A stretch of DNA of 64,000 nucleotides from Macrobrachium rosenbergii (GCF_040412425.1 NC_089742.1:71698506-71762505); one strand, 5' to 3'. Counted from the stretch's first letter, positions 13,018-33,788 are shown. Program-made: numbers and translations. The notes: a model not told the origin generated them from the sequence alone.

Positions 13018-15712
13018 TACGAACTTCGTAACTGAACCTCGTTTGTATTCCAACACTGATTCGAGTCTTTTCCAGGCCCTGCAACCCATTCCTTCCCTGA
13101 GACAGGAGCAGTGATCTTTGTTTCTTGTGGAAGGGTCTCGCTGTCCTTGAGGGCTGGAGTAGACTGGAACCAATGAACGTGGCCGTCATCTGCACAACCT
13201 ATTCCTATATTCCACCTGGTCGCTGAGAATATGTGCAACTCTAACTCCACTGACTCTGGGTCCTTAGTGGAACATTCTCAAGTGGTGTTCCACCTATGAA
13301 GTGACGAGATCCAACTTACTGAACTCTTCTGAGCAGAAGACTTGGGGTTGTTCTGAACGAATTATCACCCTCAGTGTAATTTGAGACCTTATCAATGTTC
13401 CCTCAAAAGATGTCCACAGTCGCTCGCTTTGTCTTAAAATACGTGTCTTCCGGTTGATGAAATGTAATTCTTATGTAGGAGCAATAATAGAGAAAAATTT
13501 ACTTGACCCTCGCGCTACAAGCGATACAAAGGCTTCTGCTGATAAGCGTAAGTTTAACTCTTTCTGGCACCTCCTGCTTTAAAAAATAAAAGTATATGTT
13601 CATATATATGCATATATATATGTATGCATATATGTATGTTTATGAGATAGGATAACTATACATATGAGATTACTCTATATCACAGAACGAGTTCAATGGG
13701 ATATTAAAAGGGGCAAAATCTTAATAAATCAAACATTAATTGCATCCAATTACTTGTTTCTCCTTGTCTTTTAAGCACGTAAACAGTCTACGGACACAGC
13801 ACTGCAAATTTAGATGTCACGCACAAAGAAAGCAGAAAAAATACTGCATTTCGTCATTTGGAAAGAAGTACAGTGCAATTGGAAAATGATTCGATGACGA
13901 AAAGCGTGTTGTACACAAATGTAATCAAGAGTTTTAACGTCATTATTAAATAAAGAGTCAGTGGAAACGCTGAAAGCCAGCTGACAGAAAGGCAAGCAAA
14001 AGTTAGATGAGAGACGAGGACGAACCATTCTGTAGTTCCATAGGTAACATGATGAAATGGAGCATAAGTTAGCGAGTCGGTAATAATCTTTCAAACAGGT
14101 GTGTAAGAGGGTTTGGCCGACTGAAAATGTCAGAGATAACGGCTCAGACATTTCCAAGAAGCTCCTGATAATGTATGGCAGGATGTGGGCGAAGAGACGA
14201 GTGTTTGTAGCTTACGCCTTGCAGGATACACTTTGGAGATGCTCAACTTATTACATGACAAAATTTGCTTTGTAATAAATAAGCGATCCAAAGGGTTTTC
14301 AGAGCTTCAGTGTACATTAAAAATGTTTTTGATTTGCTTTGAATATATTCCTGTAACTGCATACTTCAGGTAGTGTCGTAGAAAATACATTTTGCCGTTG
14401 TTCTGAAGTATTGCGATCTACTAAAGACCAATTTAGCGGTTTCTAAAAACACTATCTCTTCGCCCACATCACGCCATCCTTTGGAAATTCCTCAGTTGTC
14501 ACCTCCGTTTTGTCTTTTCGTAAAAAAAAAAATAAATAAAATAAAAATCACTTTTAAACTCACACTCTAATGTGGAACTGAAAGTTTAGATTTGCTGCAA
14601 CATTCAGAACTAGTGTCTTACGAGGTAAGTTTCAGTTCACATTTGACTAAAATTATTGTCTGGTGAGAAAGTGGTTTACTTTTGTCTCTCCAGTGTTTTG
14701 TCTACGTGTAGCGCTAGCGTTTAATTTATATCTCTAAAATTACATCAGCGACTACACTTACATCGTATTAAGATACCGAAGAAATTTGAATCTACTGATA
14801 AGCCGATCTCTCTAACAATGGCACTAATCTCACTTTCGGATGCAAAGAGAGAGAGAGAGAGAGAATTTAATAATTCATTCGAACACCGCGCGGTAGATAT
14901 TAGTGGCTGCGGTTACGCTGCTGCGTTTTATGAAGCTATACAATGTTTTTAAAGATAATAACGTCGGTTCTCTTCTCAAGAGCACCGTCACTTAACTTCA
15001 TTGTGAAATCTAAGAGCATCAGTTACAGTTGTAGTACTCAGCAGCACTAACAGTACCATTGTTCCCAGAACCGCTATTTTTCTTTTATTTTCTCTTTTTT
15101 TTTCTCTCTCCCAGAACACCACCCCACTACTGGACAAGCACATCTTTCGTCTTTGCGATATTTAGCATGTATTTTTCATACACGTGGAAAATCTAATTTT
15201 CTCTATTTTTTCCTTATTGTGAAGAGATAAAAGAAGCTTTTGCTCAGTTCGAGGGAATCAGAAAACGGATGCAGAACTGTTATCATGTTAAGACAGATAA
15301 GGTTGGCGCCAACAGTGCGACATTTTTCTGGACAACAGACTTTGGGATTTCCACGTGAAGCAAGAGCTTAGAAGAAAACTGACACGTGGACTTTACATGG
15401 TTTCCGTCTGTCCAGAATTTTATCCCAAAATATAGTTTCATAGGTTTTTACAACGTTTCTTTCATTGTTTTTACCACAAAAAAAGTTTTCTCATCAGCAA
15501 AGAATTTACATACTAATTACATCTTTCTGTATAGAGAGCAGAGGAGTATAAAGTAGCATAAAGCAAATGTCAAGGAAATATCATGTATTCGCACATGTAC
15601 TGTTTGCAATCAGTCTGTACTTCTATATTGGCTGCTTTGGGAAGTTCGTAGTTTATTCGTATCATTGATGCCTTCCATTAAACAAATTTTTTTCGATCGC
15701 CTATTGATATCC

Positions 15713-15713
<1 letters not shown>
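13016..15713. other. non-coding stretch
   Basis: A minus-strand open frame at 13017-13250 has a protein-like composition (it contains WNIGIGCADDGHVHWF) and could be an isolated exon, but a convincing donor is missing. Also a short (GA)n at 14848-14864 and an A-run at 14521-14531. Nothing else recognised. Confidence 0.4.
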
Positions 15714-15714
<1 letters not shown>

Positions 15715-15794
<80 letters not shown>

Positions 15795-15796
15795 TC
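15715..15796. repeat. (AT)n microsatellite
   Basis: About 70 bp of AT, one GT interruption, then (TTTA)n-like sequence up to about 15835. Confidence 0.97.
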
Positions 15797-16947
15797 ATTT
15801 ATTTATTTATTTACTTATATATATATTAGATAGATACGTTGGTCTGTGCTGAGACCCACAGCAGTCAACCAACAACTAGATACACAATGAATTGCATTTT
15901 TCAACAGTCATTTTGGAACTATAAGTGTGCACTCTCATACCATTCCTTTCTCACTCCGGGTCTACTCGGTTGTGAGCTATGACTTGCATTACGAAACCAG
16001 AAAGATTTAACCTTGCACATGGGTTCCACCCCTTCCGTGGAATGGGGGATTACTTCCAAAAGAGGGGGAGGGGTATAAAAATGAACTTATATGATAGAGT
16101 TAAATGAAATATCTGGAATGTGAAGAGTCATTAAGCTCTTGTGTATTTCCGTTCATGTTTTGCTAATTTGCGGAATTGATTTTAAGGGACGTAAAATTTC
16201 CAGACATTCTTCAGCTTCAGCAGTTTCTAAGGTTGACCCTGAATGGAATATAACACTGCATATTACAGGAGGTGGTTTATAAATAGAATCTCGTCACCTT
16301 CCCACCTACGCGAGGATATGGAGGTTGTACGACTGATCTTGTGACTAGCCTTAGTCATCCCAGTATGATTTATTCTCTGAGTAAACAGCATTGTCTCTAA
16401 GGTCTTTACAGCCGTTTCTCAGGAGAAAACTACATTTCGGTATTGTAGACTGCATTACCTCAACGGCTGAATATTAAAGACCCCCCCAACTCAGGCACAT
16501 TTCTGTAGATAATGCACTGGCTCCTGAGGAATATGAGCATCTGGTGAAGGGTTGTTGAGTAAATGGGAGAATAAATAAGCCATAAATGGCTACCAAGCGT
16601 CGTTGGGTCAGACTAGTATCAATCTACCTATCGTTCTATTGTTTAACCTATTTTTAAGGAGTTAAAACTGAAACCGGTCCAGAATACCCTCGGCTCGACG
16701 AAAGAGAGACAGACAGAGAGAGAGAGAGGCGGGGTTTTAATATACTGATTATGTAAACTGTCATCAGAGTAACTATGGTCATCGCTGCCGAGAATGAGAA
16801 TGAGAGAGTGAGAAAACTCAGCAGGTGTTCTTTGCATCCCAACATTCCGCATGGAAGATCAAGTGGTTACGTTGTTAGTGTGTTTGGCTATACTCTGTAT
16901 AGCAAGGAAACTGAGGCTAAGGCAGAAAAAACATTGAAGGTGAGAAG

Positions 16948-16951
<4 letters not shown>
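15797..16951. other. non-coding stretch
   Basis: Holds a short (GA)n-like tract at about 16704-16729. Sequence at about 15840-15890 (CCCACAGCAGTCAACCAAC) resembles sequence near 21235-21265 (CTCACAACAGCCAACTAAT), so both may be pieces of one dispersed repeat. Confidence 0.4.
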
Positions 16952-16985
<34 letters not shown>

Positions 16986-17004
16986 CTGTGTGTGTGTGTG
17001 AGTG
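16952..17004. repeat. (AT)n-(GT)n microsatellite
   Basis: About 30 bp of AT then GT units. Confidence 0.93.
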
Positions 17005-17039
17005 TAGCACCAGTTGACAACTTTGCCTTGCCAGCTTCT

Positions 17040-17220
17040 GATCCCATGGAGAAGGGAAACTACTTTAGGCCCATGAAAAATCCATTGTGCTCCTGTTGAC
17101 ATAAACAGGGAATTATGTACCTGGGAATTAGTCGATAGTGGTGGGTAGCAACTAGGTGCAGGAGGCAATGTCTTGTAGAAAATAGGAATGTTAACAGCCA
17201 TCGGAGACACCCCTCAAAGT
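17040..17220. repeat. possible dispersed SINE-like repeat
   Basis: The stretch with TTATGTACCTGGGAATTAGT followed by CGATAGTGGTGGGTAGCAAC has the feel of a short interspersed repeat. This is a recollection of pattern, not a database match. No tail or target duplication is visible. Confidence 0.2.
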
Positions 17221-17230
17221 CTCCTCGCAC

Positions 17231-22708
<5,478 letters not shown>

Positions 22709-22790
<82 letters not shown>

Positions 22791-22866
22791 TATATATTTA
22801 TATATAAATAAATATAAAATATTATATACATATATATATATGTATGTATATATATACATTTATATG
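22709..22866. repeat. (CA)n-(AT)n microsatellite complex
   Basis: A short CA run, about 75 bp of AT, then degenerate TA-rich sequence with AAAT and TACAT interruptions. Confidence 0.95.
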
Positions 22867-23048
22867 TGTGATCAATATCATCGCTTACAACACAATATAA
22901 TGCAAAGGGCTGCTATAAAACTCCACCACTCTGACTCATGTCTTTCATGTGCTTTATAATCCACAGATCTCCACCTAATCTCCAACTTTCTCGTGGTTCT
23001 CATCCAAGAAGGTCTGGGCCTACAGAAGCACAGCTGACCATATCATGT

Positions 23049-23051
<3 letters not shown>

Positions 23052-23145
<94 letters not shown>

Positions 23146-23200
23146 ATATATATATATTTAATATATATGCAATATATATACATATATATTATATATTAAA
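23052..23200. repeat. (AT)n microsatellite complex
   Basis: About 90 bp of AT followed by decayed AT repeats. It lies about 210 bp beyond the stop codon of the minus-strand gene, so it is 3' flank or UTR of that gene. Confidence 0.95.
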
Positions 23201-23411
23201 TATGACCCTTATTTCAATCAAAATTAGGGACAGAATAACCAGTTAATATAAAGAATTGTTTGAATTAAGAATCATATTTCAAAATATGATCATGATCAAA
23301 TTATAAGTATGTTAAGGTCACAAATTTGCTATAAGTAACCACAAGAGTGCCAAGGCGTCGATCTTTTATGCATAAATATATTAAAGCGAAGAATGCTTAG
23401 GTTCCATAGCA

Positions 23412-23665
23412 TTATCTCTTGGCAACAGACCTGAGCGATCTGCCAAGGAGAAATCCCATGACGTTTTTCTTGAGGAACCACGTCAGAATGAAGTACCAGA
23501 TGATGCCGGTCACCAGGACGGGTACGCTGAAGATGCCGACGCTCCACCAACCCGTGCTGAACAGAAGACTCAGCCAGTTGGACGTGATGTCCTGCGATAA
23601 GGGCTCGATGCCGACGGATATCAGTCGAGAGAAGATTTCGCTGCCTTCCCGGGTCCATTCTGAGG
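23412..23665 (-). CDS. terminal coding exon of a membrane protein
   Basis: I read this as the last coding exon of a minus-strand cellular gene. An acceptor (CTCCGACAG) precedes position 23665. From there 2 + 252 nt stay open to a TAA at 23412-23414, giving 83 full codons. Residues about 37-64 form one strongly hydrophobic, aromatic segment (begins FSTGWWSVGIFSVPV, ends IIWYFILTWFL), followed at once by Lys-Lys and a 19-residue basic tail ending SVAKR. This suggests a single transmembrane helix near the C-terminus with a short cytosolic tail. The exon is richer in GC than its surroundings. It joins in phase to the exon at 24369-24511. I do not recognise the protein family. Upstream exons were not found. 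Confidence 0.62.
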
Positions 23666-24368
23666 CTGTCGGAGATCAACGAGGGTTCAGATTCATCGCT
23701 TACAAAACTTCGTCCAGATTTGCAACTAATTTGATCTCTAGGGGCAAAGCCTGAAATTATTTCTATCAACATATCAACGTCACATCCTTGTTCATTCTCA
23801 AAAAGAAGCAACATCAATCAAATGACTGAATATGACTAATCAAGATCATTGAAACAAAGCCTCTTAGAGTAAAGGTTTCCGATAACCAGGAATCCTGCGT
23901 AAGGAACGGAGGTTTGAGGTTCAAAGTAATAACAATAATAATGATTAATTGCAATTTTGAACTATGGCTTATGGCCAAAATGCTAATGAACAGAAGATGG
24001 TGTTTATTGTTAATGTTATTGACGACAATTTGCAAGAAAAGAGAAAAAACGAGTCTTATTTAAGAGAACCTTTTCTTTTTTTTGAAAGGTAGATGAAAAT
24101 CACAATCCCAAAAAATCTATGACAAATGCCTTAGAAAATTAAACTCTTTATCTAAAGTGAAAAGCAAAACCAGGCTTTCAAACATCTGAACACCCTGTTT
24201 CAAACAACAAGTTGTGTTTGCGATAATAAAAACAGCAATAATAATAATTAATAATAATAATAATACCAGAGCATTTATGTTAATTGTTTCCTTTATTACA
24301 AAGAATGTTTACAGCCGATTCAGGGCAGCGGACCATTCTGCCTCCGGTCCCTGGATTCTCTGTCTTAC
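23666..24368 (-). other. intron of the minus-strand gene
   Basis: A 703-bp interval bounded on the minus strand by a GTAAGAC donor and a CCGACAG acceptor. It is AT-rich and carries (AAT)n-like sequence at about 24230-24265, typical of an intron and unlike the flanking exons. Confidence 0.55.
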
Positions 24369-24511
24369 CATCTTCGATGTTTAGCAGAGTGGCCAAAGTC
24401 GTGATAATCTTCGCAATTGTGTTGTTGCTGATGAGGCTTGTGCCTCCCAAGAGGTTCCCAGCAACTGGTAAGCTTCCGCTCTCTGTCTCAGTCATCTCAG
24501 GAGTTGCTCCT
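24369..24511 (-). CDS. penultimate coding exon of the same gene
   Basis: Open on the minus strand for 143 nt (1 + 47 codons + 1) between an acceptor with a pyrimidine tract (TACCTTTTTCCAG) and a strong donor (GATG|GTAAGAC). It encodes an acidic, Thr/Ser-rich start (contains TPEMTETESGSLP) and a hydrophobic part (LISNNTIAKIITTLATLL). It ends one base into a codon, and the exon at 23412-23665 starts two bases into a codon, so splicing keeps the frame. That agreement of sites, phase and composition is the main support. The protein before this exon, its start and its function are unknown. Confidence 0.6.
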
Positions 24512-26566
<2,055 letters not shown>

Positions 26567-26676
26567 GCGTGTTTGTGTGTATAATCGATGTGGCATAAGA
26601 TTCGAAATGGTGAGAAATGTGGAGAGACAGGAGTGGTAATTAGGGCAGTGTAGCTTAAAGGATGGACAATTGTATT

Positions 26677-26839
26677 AGATGGTATAGTCTTGTGGTAAGA
26701 ATCCACGACGGTGACGGGGTGAAAAGGGTTTATATTGAAAACTGCGAGGAAGAAGAGGAGACGAAGACCTAGAATGGGTTGGGTAGATGGTATGGAACAG
26801 ATAGAGGAAGGACGGTCTGTGAAATCCAGGAAACGTGAG
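26677..26839 (+). pseudogene. LINE C-terminal fragment
   Basis: In the plus strand, codons giving RWYSLVVRIHDGDGVKRVY and then, after a one-base shift, RRRRPRMGWVDGMEQI match the C-terminal end of arthropod non-LTR retrotransposon ORF2 proteins (pattern: RWxGHVxRM, basic GRPRxxWxDG). A frame change and stop codons show it is dead. No A-tail is visible. It has the opposite orientation to the LINE remnant near 6 kb. Confidence 0.6.
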
Positions 26840-28589
26840 GAAATGACTCAGTGTGTGTAATGGGTTCAACACATTGCTGATGACCTTTCGTGTAGGTGTA
26901 TGAAGCGGCTAATGGTGAACAAACTTTCTGCAAAGGGAGTTCATCCACGATCCTGCATTAGAGTATTAATTGGTAATGGCTGTTGCGTTGTTTTTTTAAT
27001 GGAAACAGCCCTGTTAGGAGGACGCCTTCATGTATATGTGTGGGTGTTTGTGTGTATGTTTTGTCGTTTTCTTGGCATAATTTCCGTCGTGATGAGAAAG
27101 AAGTCTCAACAGTTACTCACTGAATGCAAATTAATATTTTGGAAACCGAGACGCTAAATATAGTTTGACGTAGGAATGGATATTTTGTTGATATCCTGAT
27201 ATTACACATAAATATATGGCCGAGAATATATGATCTATCTCCCTCTCTCTCCATGAAATGGCCTGAGATATGCCATACCTAATTAACTTGGTAGACCATT
27301 GCAAATAAAGGAACGAAAAGGAGAGCTCTCTGAACCGATTTCCTTTTCCCTAAATAATGAACTGAAGAAGTCACTGAGGAACCGGGAAAACGCTGTTTAC
27401 CGCTGATATTGAACCTTGTGGCATATATTTATACTAATAAAACTCTAATGTCTTCTATTTGTGAAAGTATGATTCAACAGCAATATTATTTCTTATTTAC
27501 AGTTACAAAAAAAAAATGAAGGTTCAACTCCAGCGATCATATTATTAAGAGTCTGTTAGGAAAAGGCAGGCAGCTGTTGCTATGGAAACTTGTTCCGAGT
27601 GTTGCCTTAACGAGCAAGGGTTCAAACGACTTATTATCCCTCTTCTTTTGATTATCCACATTTAGATTCTGCCTCAGCTGTAAAGAGCAACTTGCACAGA
27701 AAATTAATGGTAAGGTTTGAAAGAGACTGATTACCCCATCTTCTTTTGAGGAGCCACCGTATCTAGCATTTGCAACGTCGATGATCCCCGGTTAGGCGAG
27801 ATTATCCTACTGACTGGCAGTGCAGATGAAAACATCTCATAATTATAACTGTCTACATCATCAGTATGGTTCTTTTATACCCTGTTCTTTGGAAAGAAAT
27901 AACGTCAAGTTGTAACGGTTTTATACGTAATAATAGTTCTAACAAAGAGTTACGTGTATCTCCACAGAACACCTGATTACGTGCCCTGTGTCGTAATAAC
28001 TTCTGAGATATTTTGAAATATGCTGAAAACATAACGTCCGCCAGAGCAGATGTTTGCGGAAAAGCCATTTTGTATTAATCAGGTGTATCTTTTTCCTCAG
28101 CGATCCCGAATTCTTTTCCTCGGTTCCTGTCCACTTATGAGCTGCTGTTTGTGAAATGAAGAAAGACGCACTTTTTTTATGTCTTTTTTATTTTTATTGG
28201 GGAGGGGGGTTAGGAGGAACTGGGGTATGCACTTTAGTTCTGTTCCTGTGATGATTATGACGGCACAAAAGAAATGCTATGAAAAGGATTGGGTAGACTT
28301 GTTCAAAACGAGTCAAATAATGGGTATAGGAGAAGAAAATGTAAAGGCCTTTTGTTAAATAGCAATGTTCAAAACATTTCCGTGACGCCACATTTTTTTC
28401 TTGCTTCTTACGAAAGGAATTGCCTTCTGTTTGCTCTCTATGCTTTTATTTTTAGAAATTTTTTAGCAGATATTGAAAAAGTGTCAACATTGCCATTTCC
28501 TCAAACGACAAAAATTTTGCAAAATATTTTCCATTGGAAACAAGGCGTCTTATAGGATTCCACACTCTCATCGAACATTGGCTGTTTTT
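26840..28589. other. non-coding stretch
   Basis: No gene recognised. A-run at 27508-27516; pyrimidine-rich (CTCT) patch at 27240-27252; G-rich patch at about 28198-28212. Confidence 0.5.
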
Positions 28590-28990
28590 AGTTATTGAGA
28601 TGTCTATTTGTCTGTCCCTCCGGACTTTTTCTGTCCGTCCTCAGATCTTGAAGACTACTGAGGCTAGAGGGCTGCAAATTGGTATGTTGATCATCCACCC
28701 ACCAGTCATCAAGCATACCAAATTGCAGCCCTCTAGCCTTAGTATTTTTTTTTATTCTATTTAAGGTTAGAGTTAGCCATGGATCGTGCGTCTGACACCG
28801 CTAGAGGTGCCAGCCGCCGACGAATCTTCACTTGACCGCATCTGGGGAGCAACTGAGCCCTGCCCGTTCGTGGCTGAGAGTTTCATACTGTAGAACATCA
28901 AGAGTTTCATACAGCATTATACGCTGTACAGAAAACGCGATTGCGCAGAAGAAATTCGGCGCAATTTTTACTTGTTTTTTTCTGAGTCCA
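28590..28990. mobile_element. hairpin-rich dispersed repeat candidate
   Basis: A strong hairpin has arms 28658-28692 and 28708-28743 (core GGCTAGAGGGCTGCAA against its complement). After it come a T-run and two smaller self-complementary motifs: ACAGC/GCTGT near 28912-28930 and TTGCGC/GCGCAA near 28940-28965. There is no coding capacity. This layout suggests a small non-autonomous element whose transcript folds, but the ends cannot be set by eye. Confidence 0.4.
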
Positions 28991-29267
28991 CTACAGAACG
29001 AAACATTCCTTTGCGACGAATTATTCACATCTATCGAAGAAACTTTGAGCAAATCTTCACCAGTTTTCAGACTTTTTCGGGAAAACTTGTTATATTGAAG
29101 TGTAAAATTAGAAATTATTAGAATAGAAAATATGAATACTCAGCTATGTCTATGTAGAGATGTAAAAATCCAAAATATTTTATTGAAATAAGTGATTTTT
29201 TTAATTGCGCTTAAAAACAAGTCTTGAAAATAATCTTTATGCATTTTTGTCAGAAGATAGATTTTTC

Positions 29268-29309
<42 letters not shown>

Positions 29310-32150
29310 GGTGGCGTATTCTTTAGCAGGTGTTCCGGAAAATATGCCCACCAGACTCGACACAGACGGGAGTGAACGAGGCCCAAAGCACAAGGGAATA
29401 ACTTATTTTCCATCCATCTGGGGTCAACGGTCATCTGCCACGCATGAACATGCCTTACACTCGTGTTACACCTCATTTGTCCATACTTTACCAGTGAACA
29501 GGGACACAGAAGAAGAAGTGTTCGAAATATAAGTTTGCAACGTATAAATAGTGTTTTAATGGGCCTTTTATCTTCATATTATAATGTTGGATTACCCTGA
29601 AAGACATTCATATATTATATATATATATATATGGGTGTGTGTAGAAATATATACACAGTCTTTCCTTTTTATAATTTCTTTCTCATCCGTTCACTTTCTT
29701 TCCTTCTTATAATTTCTTTCTCTCATCCATTCACTTTCGTATCCGGCCGAACTAGTAAAGTACTCGACCTAAAGAAAAAGAATAAGAACGTCTAATAGCA
29801 TATGTATTGAGCATAACGGTCGTGCGTGCTTTCAGCAATAATTGGTCGAAGTCCTGTTCTCATTTACATAATGTCTCATCGGCAGTGCACAGATATCATT
29901 AGCAGTTATTATTAATTTTTGTCCGGGTTTCCGCCTCGAATACTGTCTCCGAGAATCTACGGCGGTTAAGAGAAAATAAACCAAGAATTGGACATGACAA
30001 GCATTAATGACGTTTCATTATAAACCACTTCTTCTGTTCATAATCTAGGTGAGTATAATTAAACTCTTGTGTACAATTTAACATTTGTCTGCGTAAATCA
30101 ATTCTGAATTGTTTTGATGACGACGTAAGCGACAATTTTGCAAGCAGCCACATTAGTGGACTCATTTACTGTCTAGAGTTTAACTGTTAATAAAAATGTA
30201 AAAGGGAGTTGAACATAAGGAATATAATGCCAACCAACAGATTTTTGTGAAAATAATAAAATGCAAATACATCTCCACTATATCCGTCTGCCGTGGTTGT
30301 AAGTACAGACTTCCAAGGCAACGGACTGCATATAGTTAGTCAAATTCACTATTCCTGATCCTAACTGACCAATTAGAAAACAGGGAAATTTTCTTTTATG
30401 GTGAGTTACCGCAGTCTTGTAAACCAGGAGCTATTACATTGAAATTAGCATACATTTTGCAACAGCGACTTTTAGAAAATTAAGTCCTGTCACTATAGTA
30501 AACATAGATTATGCGTAAATTTAAAGAATGATTTTGCTTCTACAGAACTACACTAAATCAAATGATTTTTTTATGTATATTAATTATTTGTGATTTCTGG
30601 TCATCTAATTTATGTTAGAAGTCACAAAAAAATCAAAATATCTGTTATAAAATAAAAAGCCAAATATAAAATAGCGGAGCAGACTAGATTTTTGCTTGTG
30701 AGACCACTTAAAGCTTCCGTTTCTTTTTCGTTTTAAAACAGTAGTGCTACTAATAAAACGGTAATTATCGTTATACTCGTGATAAACATCAAGTTCTTTA
30801 TTGTTTCAGGAACGATTCCGGATTACAGTGCGGGAAAACTGTACACCGTCTTCAGAAATCCAGTATTGTTCCTCAAGTCAACAAATAACCAAAGCCACAA
30901 ATGTCAAACCACATAACCATAACACAAGGGACATCTGGTCACACGTTGGTGTTTCTTACTGAAAAAACCCCATGTAGCTTGAGAGGAAAACGAGAGAGCA
31001 ATCGCAACTGCTGTCATCCTCTAATTGTTGAAAAGAGGATGAATCTTCAGTATAAAAAACTAAGAATAAACAAATCAGACTTCCACAGCCGCTACGCAAC
31101 TGTAACAATAACATAGAAATGAAATCTGGCCAATAGTGAGAGTCGAGATCACTAAAACAGGAACCTTCATTCACAAGCAAAAAGAAAGCACAATTATGGA
31201 AATCACACCATCTGGCCGAATGAGAGAGACGACATATTGCAGGTACGAAAATAGAAAACCATACGGAGAGCAACCAGTGTTTACCTCGTCATTCAAATGG
31301 CTGGGAGGCAATTACCTATTTTGCTGGAGACATTTAGAACAAAACAATAAACACAAATAAACAAACAGTAAGAAAGATTTTTACTTTGTATGAGAAATGT
31401 TGCCCGATTCATGAACGTCTGTTTTGTAGGAAATGTCAAAGATATTGCAACAGACAAAGGTAATAGATGTTACCTAATAAGTTATAAATATTTTAGCTAC
31501 TAATATCATTAACGGAAAAATAAATCCACTAACATGTGCCTGGAATGCGTTACCAATGTAACACATAACGCACAACTGAAGATTCTTTTCCTCTATTGAA
31601 CACTATGTTACTGGGACGAACTGTTCATTACTATTATTATTCTGCAAAGCCAAGTGATCATATAGCTCAAGCTTAAAAGGCCATTAACTTGAAAAGTTAG
31701 TCTCCTCAGACCATTCACCTAAAGAAGTTAGGACAGGAATTACAGATGAACTAGTAATAACAGTAATATTTTTATAATAATAATTACAAGAAGAAGAATG
31801 CTGTTGCTGTCATTATTAGTAAAAAAGTGAAAATGTTCAAACATCCTCAGAACTCTGAATAAAATATTCGCCATTACCTAGGTAAAAAAAAAAAAGAACA
31901 GATAAAGAAAGACAAGACAACCAACATTAATATATAAATAGATACGCAAAACACATTGCCAGAAAATTTAACGTAACAGTTACAGGCGCTTCCAAGCAAA
32001 ATGGAAGCGCAGAATTAAATCAGGATAATCTACAGCTTCGCTACAGTTACTAAAACGCTTTTGTGGAGAAATTAAGGTGAAGGGGAAAAGTGTATACTCA
32101 TCCGACTCTCATTTATACTGATGACATTTAAAATGCATCCATGTCTGTAT
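28991..32150. other. non-coding stretch with (CT)n at 29270-29306
   Basis: Contains a (CT)n array (29270-29306) and a short AT array (about 29613-29632). A pyrimidine tract plus AG at 30810 (TTTATTGTTTCAG) opens a 35-codon frame beginning TIPDYSAGKLYTVFRNP; this could be a terminal exon but is unsupported otherwise. An A-run lies at 31884-31896. Confidence 0.4.
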
Positions 32151-32221
32151 ATATACAAATATATATATATATATGTATATATATATAATATATATATATA
32201 TATATGTATGTATATATATAT

Positions 32222-32276
<55 letters not shown>
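32151..32276. repeat. (AT)n microsatellite
   Basis: AT array with TATG and TAAT interruptions. Confidence 0.96.
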
Positions 32277-32278
<2 letters not shown>

Positions 32279-32426
32279 CTTTAACATCACATACACAATT
32301 ATTGTTCTGTGCATTAGTAGATTACGGATTCTTGATAATGTGGACTGTTTGTCCAAGAAAGCTTGTAACTTTTCTGAATAAACACTCCATTAGGTACCAT
32401 CCAGTTTGAATGAGGTCCTTTTACTA

Positions 32427-32441
32427 ATATATATATGTATA

Positions 32442-32537
<96 letters not shown>
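32427..32537. repeat. (AT)n microsatellite
   Basis: AT array, about 90 bp uninterrupted with TATG units at both edges. Only 150 bp separates it from the previous array. Confidence 0.97.
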
Positions 32538-33788
32538 AACATTACATAGCATTTTAGAAAGACATAAATAACAAGGTCATAGAATATTGGAGACTAAACA
32601 GCAGGCCAATATCAGATAGCAACGAAACGTTTTAATCTTAATGGTCTGGAATGATGTGCATTTATAGTTTATCTGAAGAACTGTGCGCGTGTGCTCGCAC
32701 TTGTGGTGCGAGTAAAGTTTACCATTTACTTGAGACGTAAAAAAAAATCAAAGAAAAAGGAAGAAAGAAAGTTTAAATAGCCCGAGACATCGTCAAAACA
32801 TTAAATCTTGCCTTCCTTTCTAAACCTCTAAACACTTTCCCCTGAATAAACAGTATCCATGCGAGTTATTTGAGGAGCGGTTATTCTTTCGCGACAGACG
32901 TCGTTTTCACTTAAGGCAATCGTGGATGTGTGTGGTATTGCGATAATGGAGGCAATTATAATTTAGTCGCCTTGAATTTGAATGCACACGCATATGAAGC
33001 GAAGACGTTAAAAAGGCCATAACTTACCGTGTATAAAGAAGGTCCAAAAGCAATTTGAAGTTTTCCCATGGATGGGTAAGTTGTTTTCAAAGAATGAACT
33101 AACGAGAGAAACAGACAGGCAGAGAGAAACCTCCAGTAATTTTAGCAATGAACTTACCTGAACTAAAAATACTCGGCGTGACTTAATCACTTATATCGAG
33201 GTGACGAGGAGCGCTGAGCAAGATAGGTCCCATCCGCTCTTTAAAAAAAAAAAGGGTAAAATTTCACATGATCCCACTCTCCCAAGCTCCAAATTCTTTT
33301 GAACGCCTGGGAACAGACTCCGCACTGTTGATTACCGATTATTTACAAAAAGAACCCCTGAGATTGTTATCTTTGTTTCACGCGTCACAGGCAACAGTTA
33401 ACAAGCACACGAAAACATCAACTATAATTTCATTGCGTTGCAACGACAAAAACTATTGCAATATATTTTTAAATTAGGAATATTTTATTTAAATGAATAA
33501 ATAAAGTAATACATCATGTTAATTTATTTAAAACTAACTAATAACTCATACTAAACGTCAGTGCACATTGATTTCAATAAAGGCAATAACGTCCAGCTAG
33601 CATTTTAAGAACTAAATATATACTTTTTTTTTAAGTCATAGGAGTAACCAACAACTGGAAAAAGCACCCTCTTCCATTTGTCCAGGAGAGACCACTCGCA
33701 TGACTGAAATGTCTTATGAGATCGAGGAGTTAAGCGATCAATACCACAATAAAACCAGTAATCAAACGTGTTTGTTACGGACAACTCA

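Noticed and set aside
13017..13250. Possible exon on the minus strand
   Set aside because: Protein-like composition, but no convincing donor and only about 80 codons between stops.
30811..31360. Possible plus-strand exons after TTTATTGTTTCAG
   Set aside because: One good acceptor, but no partner exon or known motif; left as a note only.
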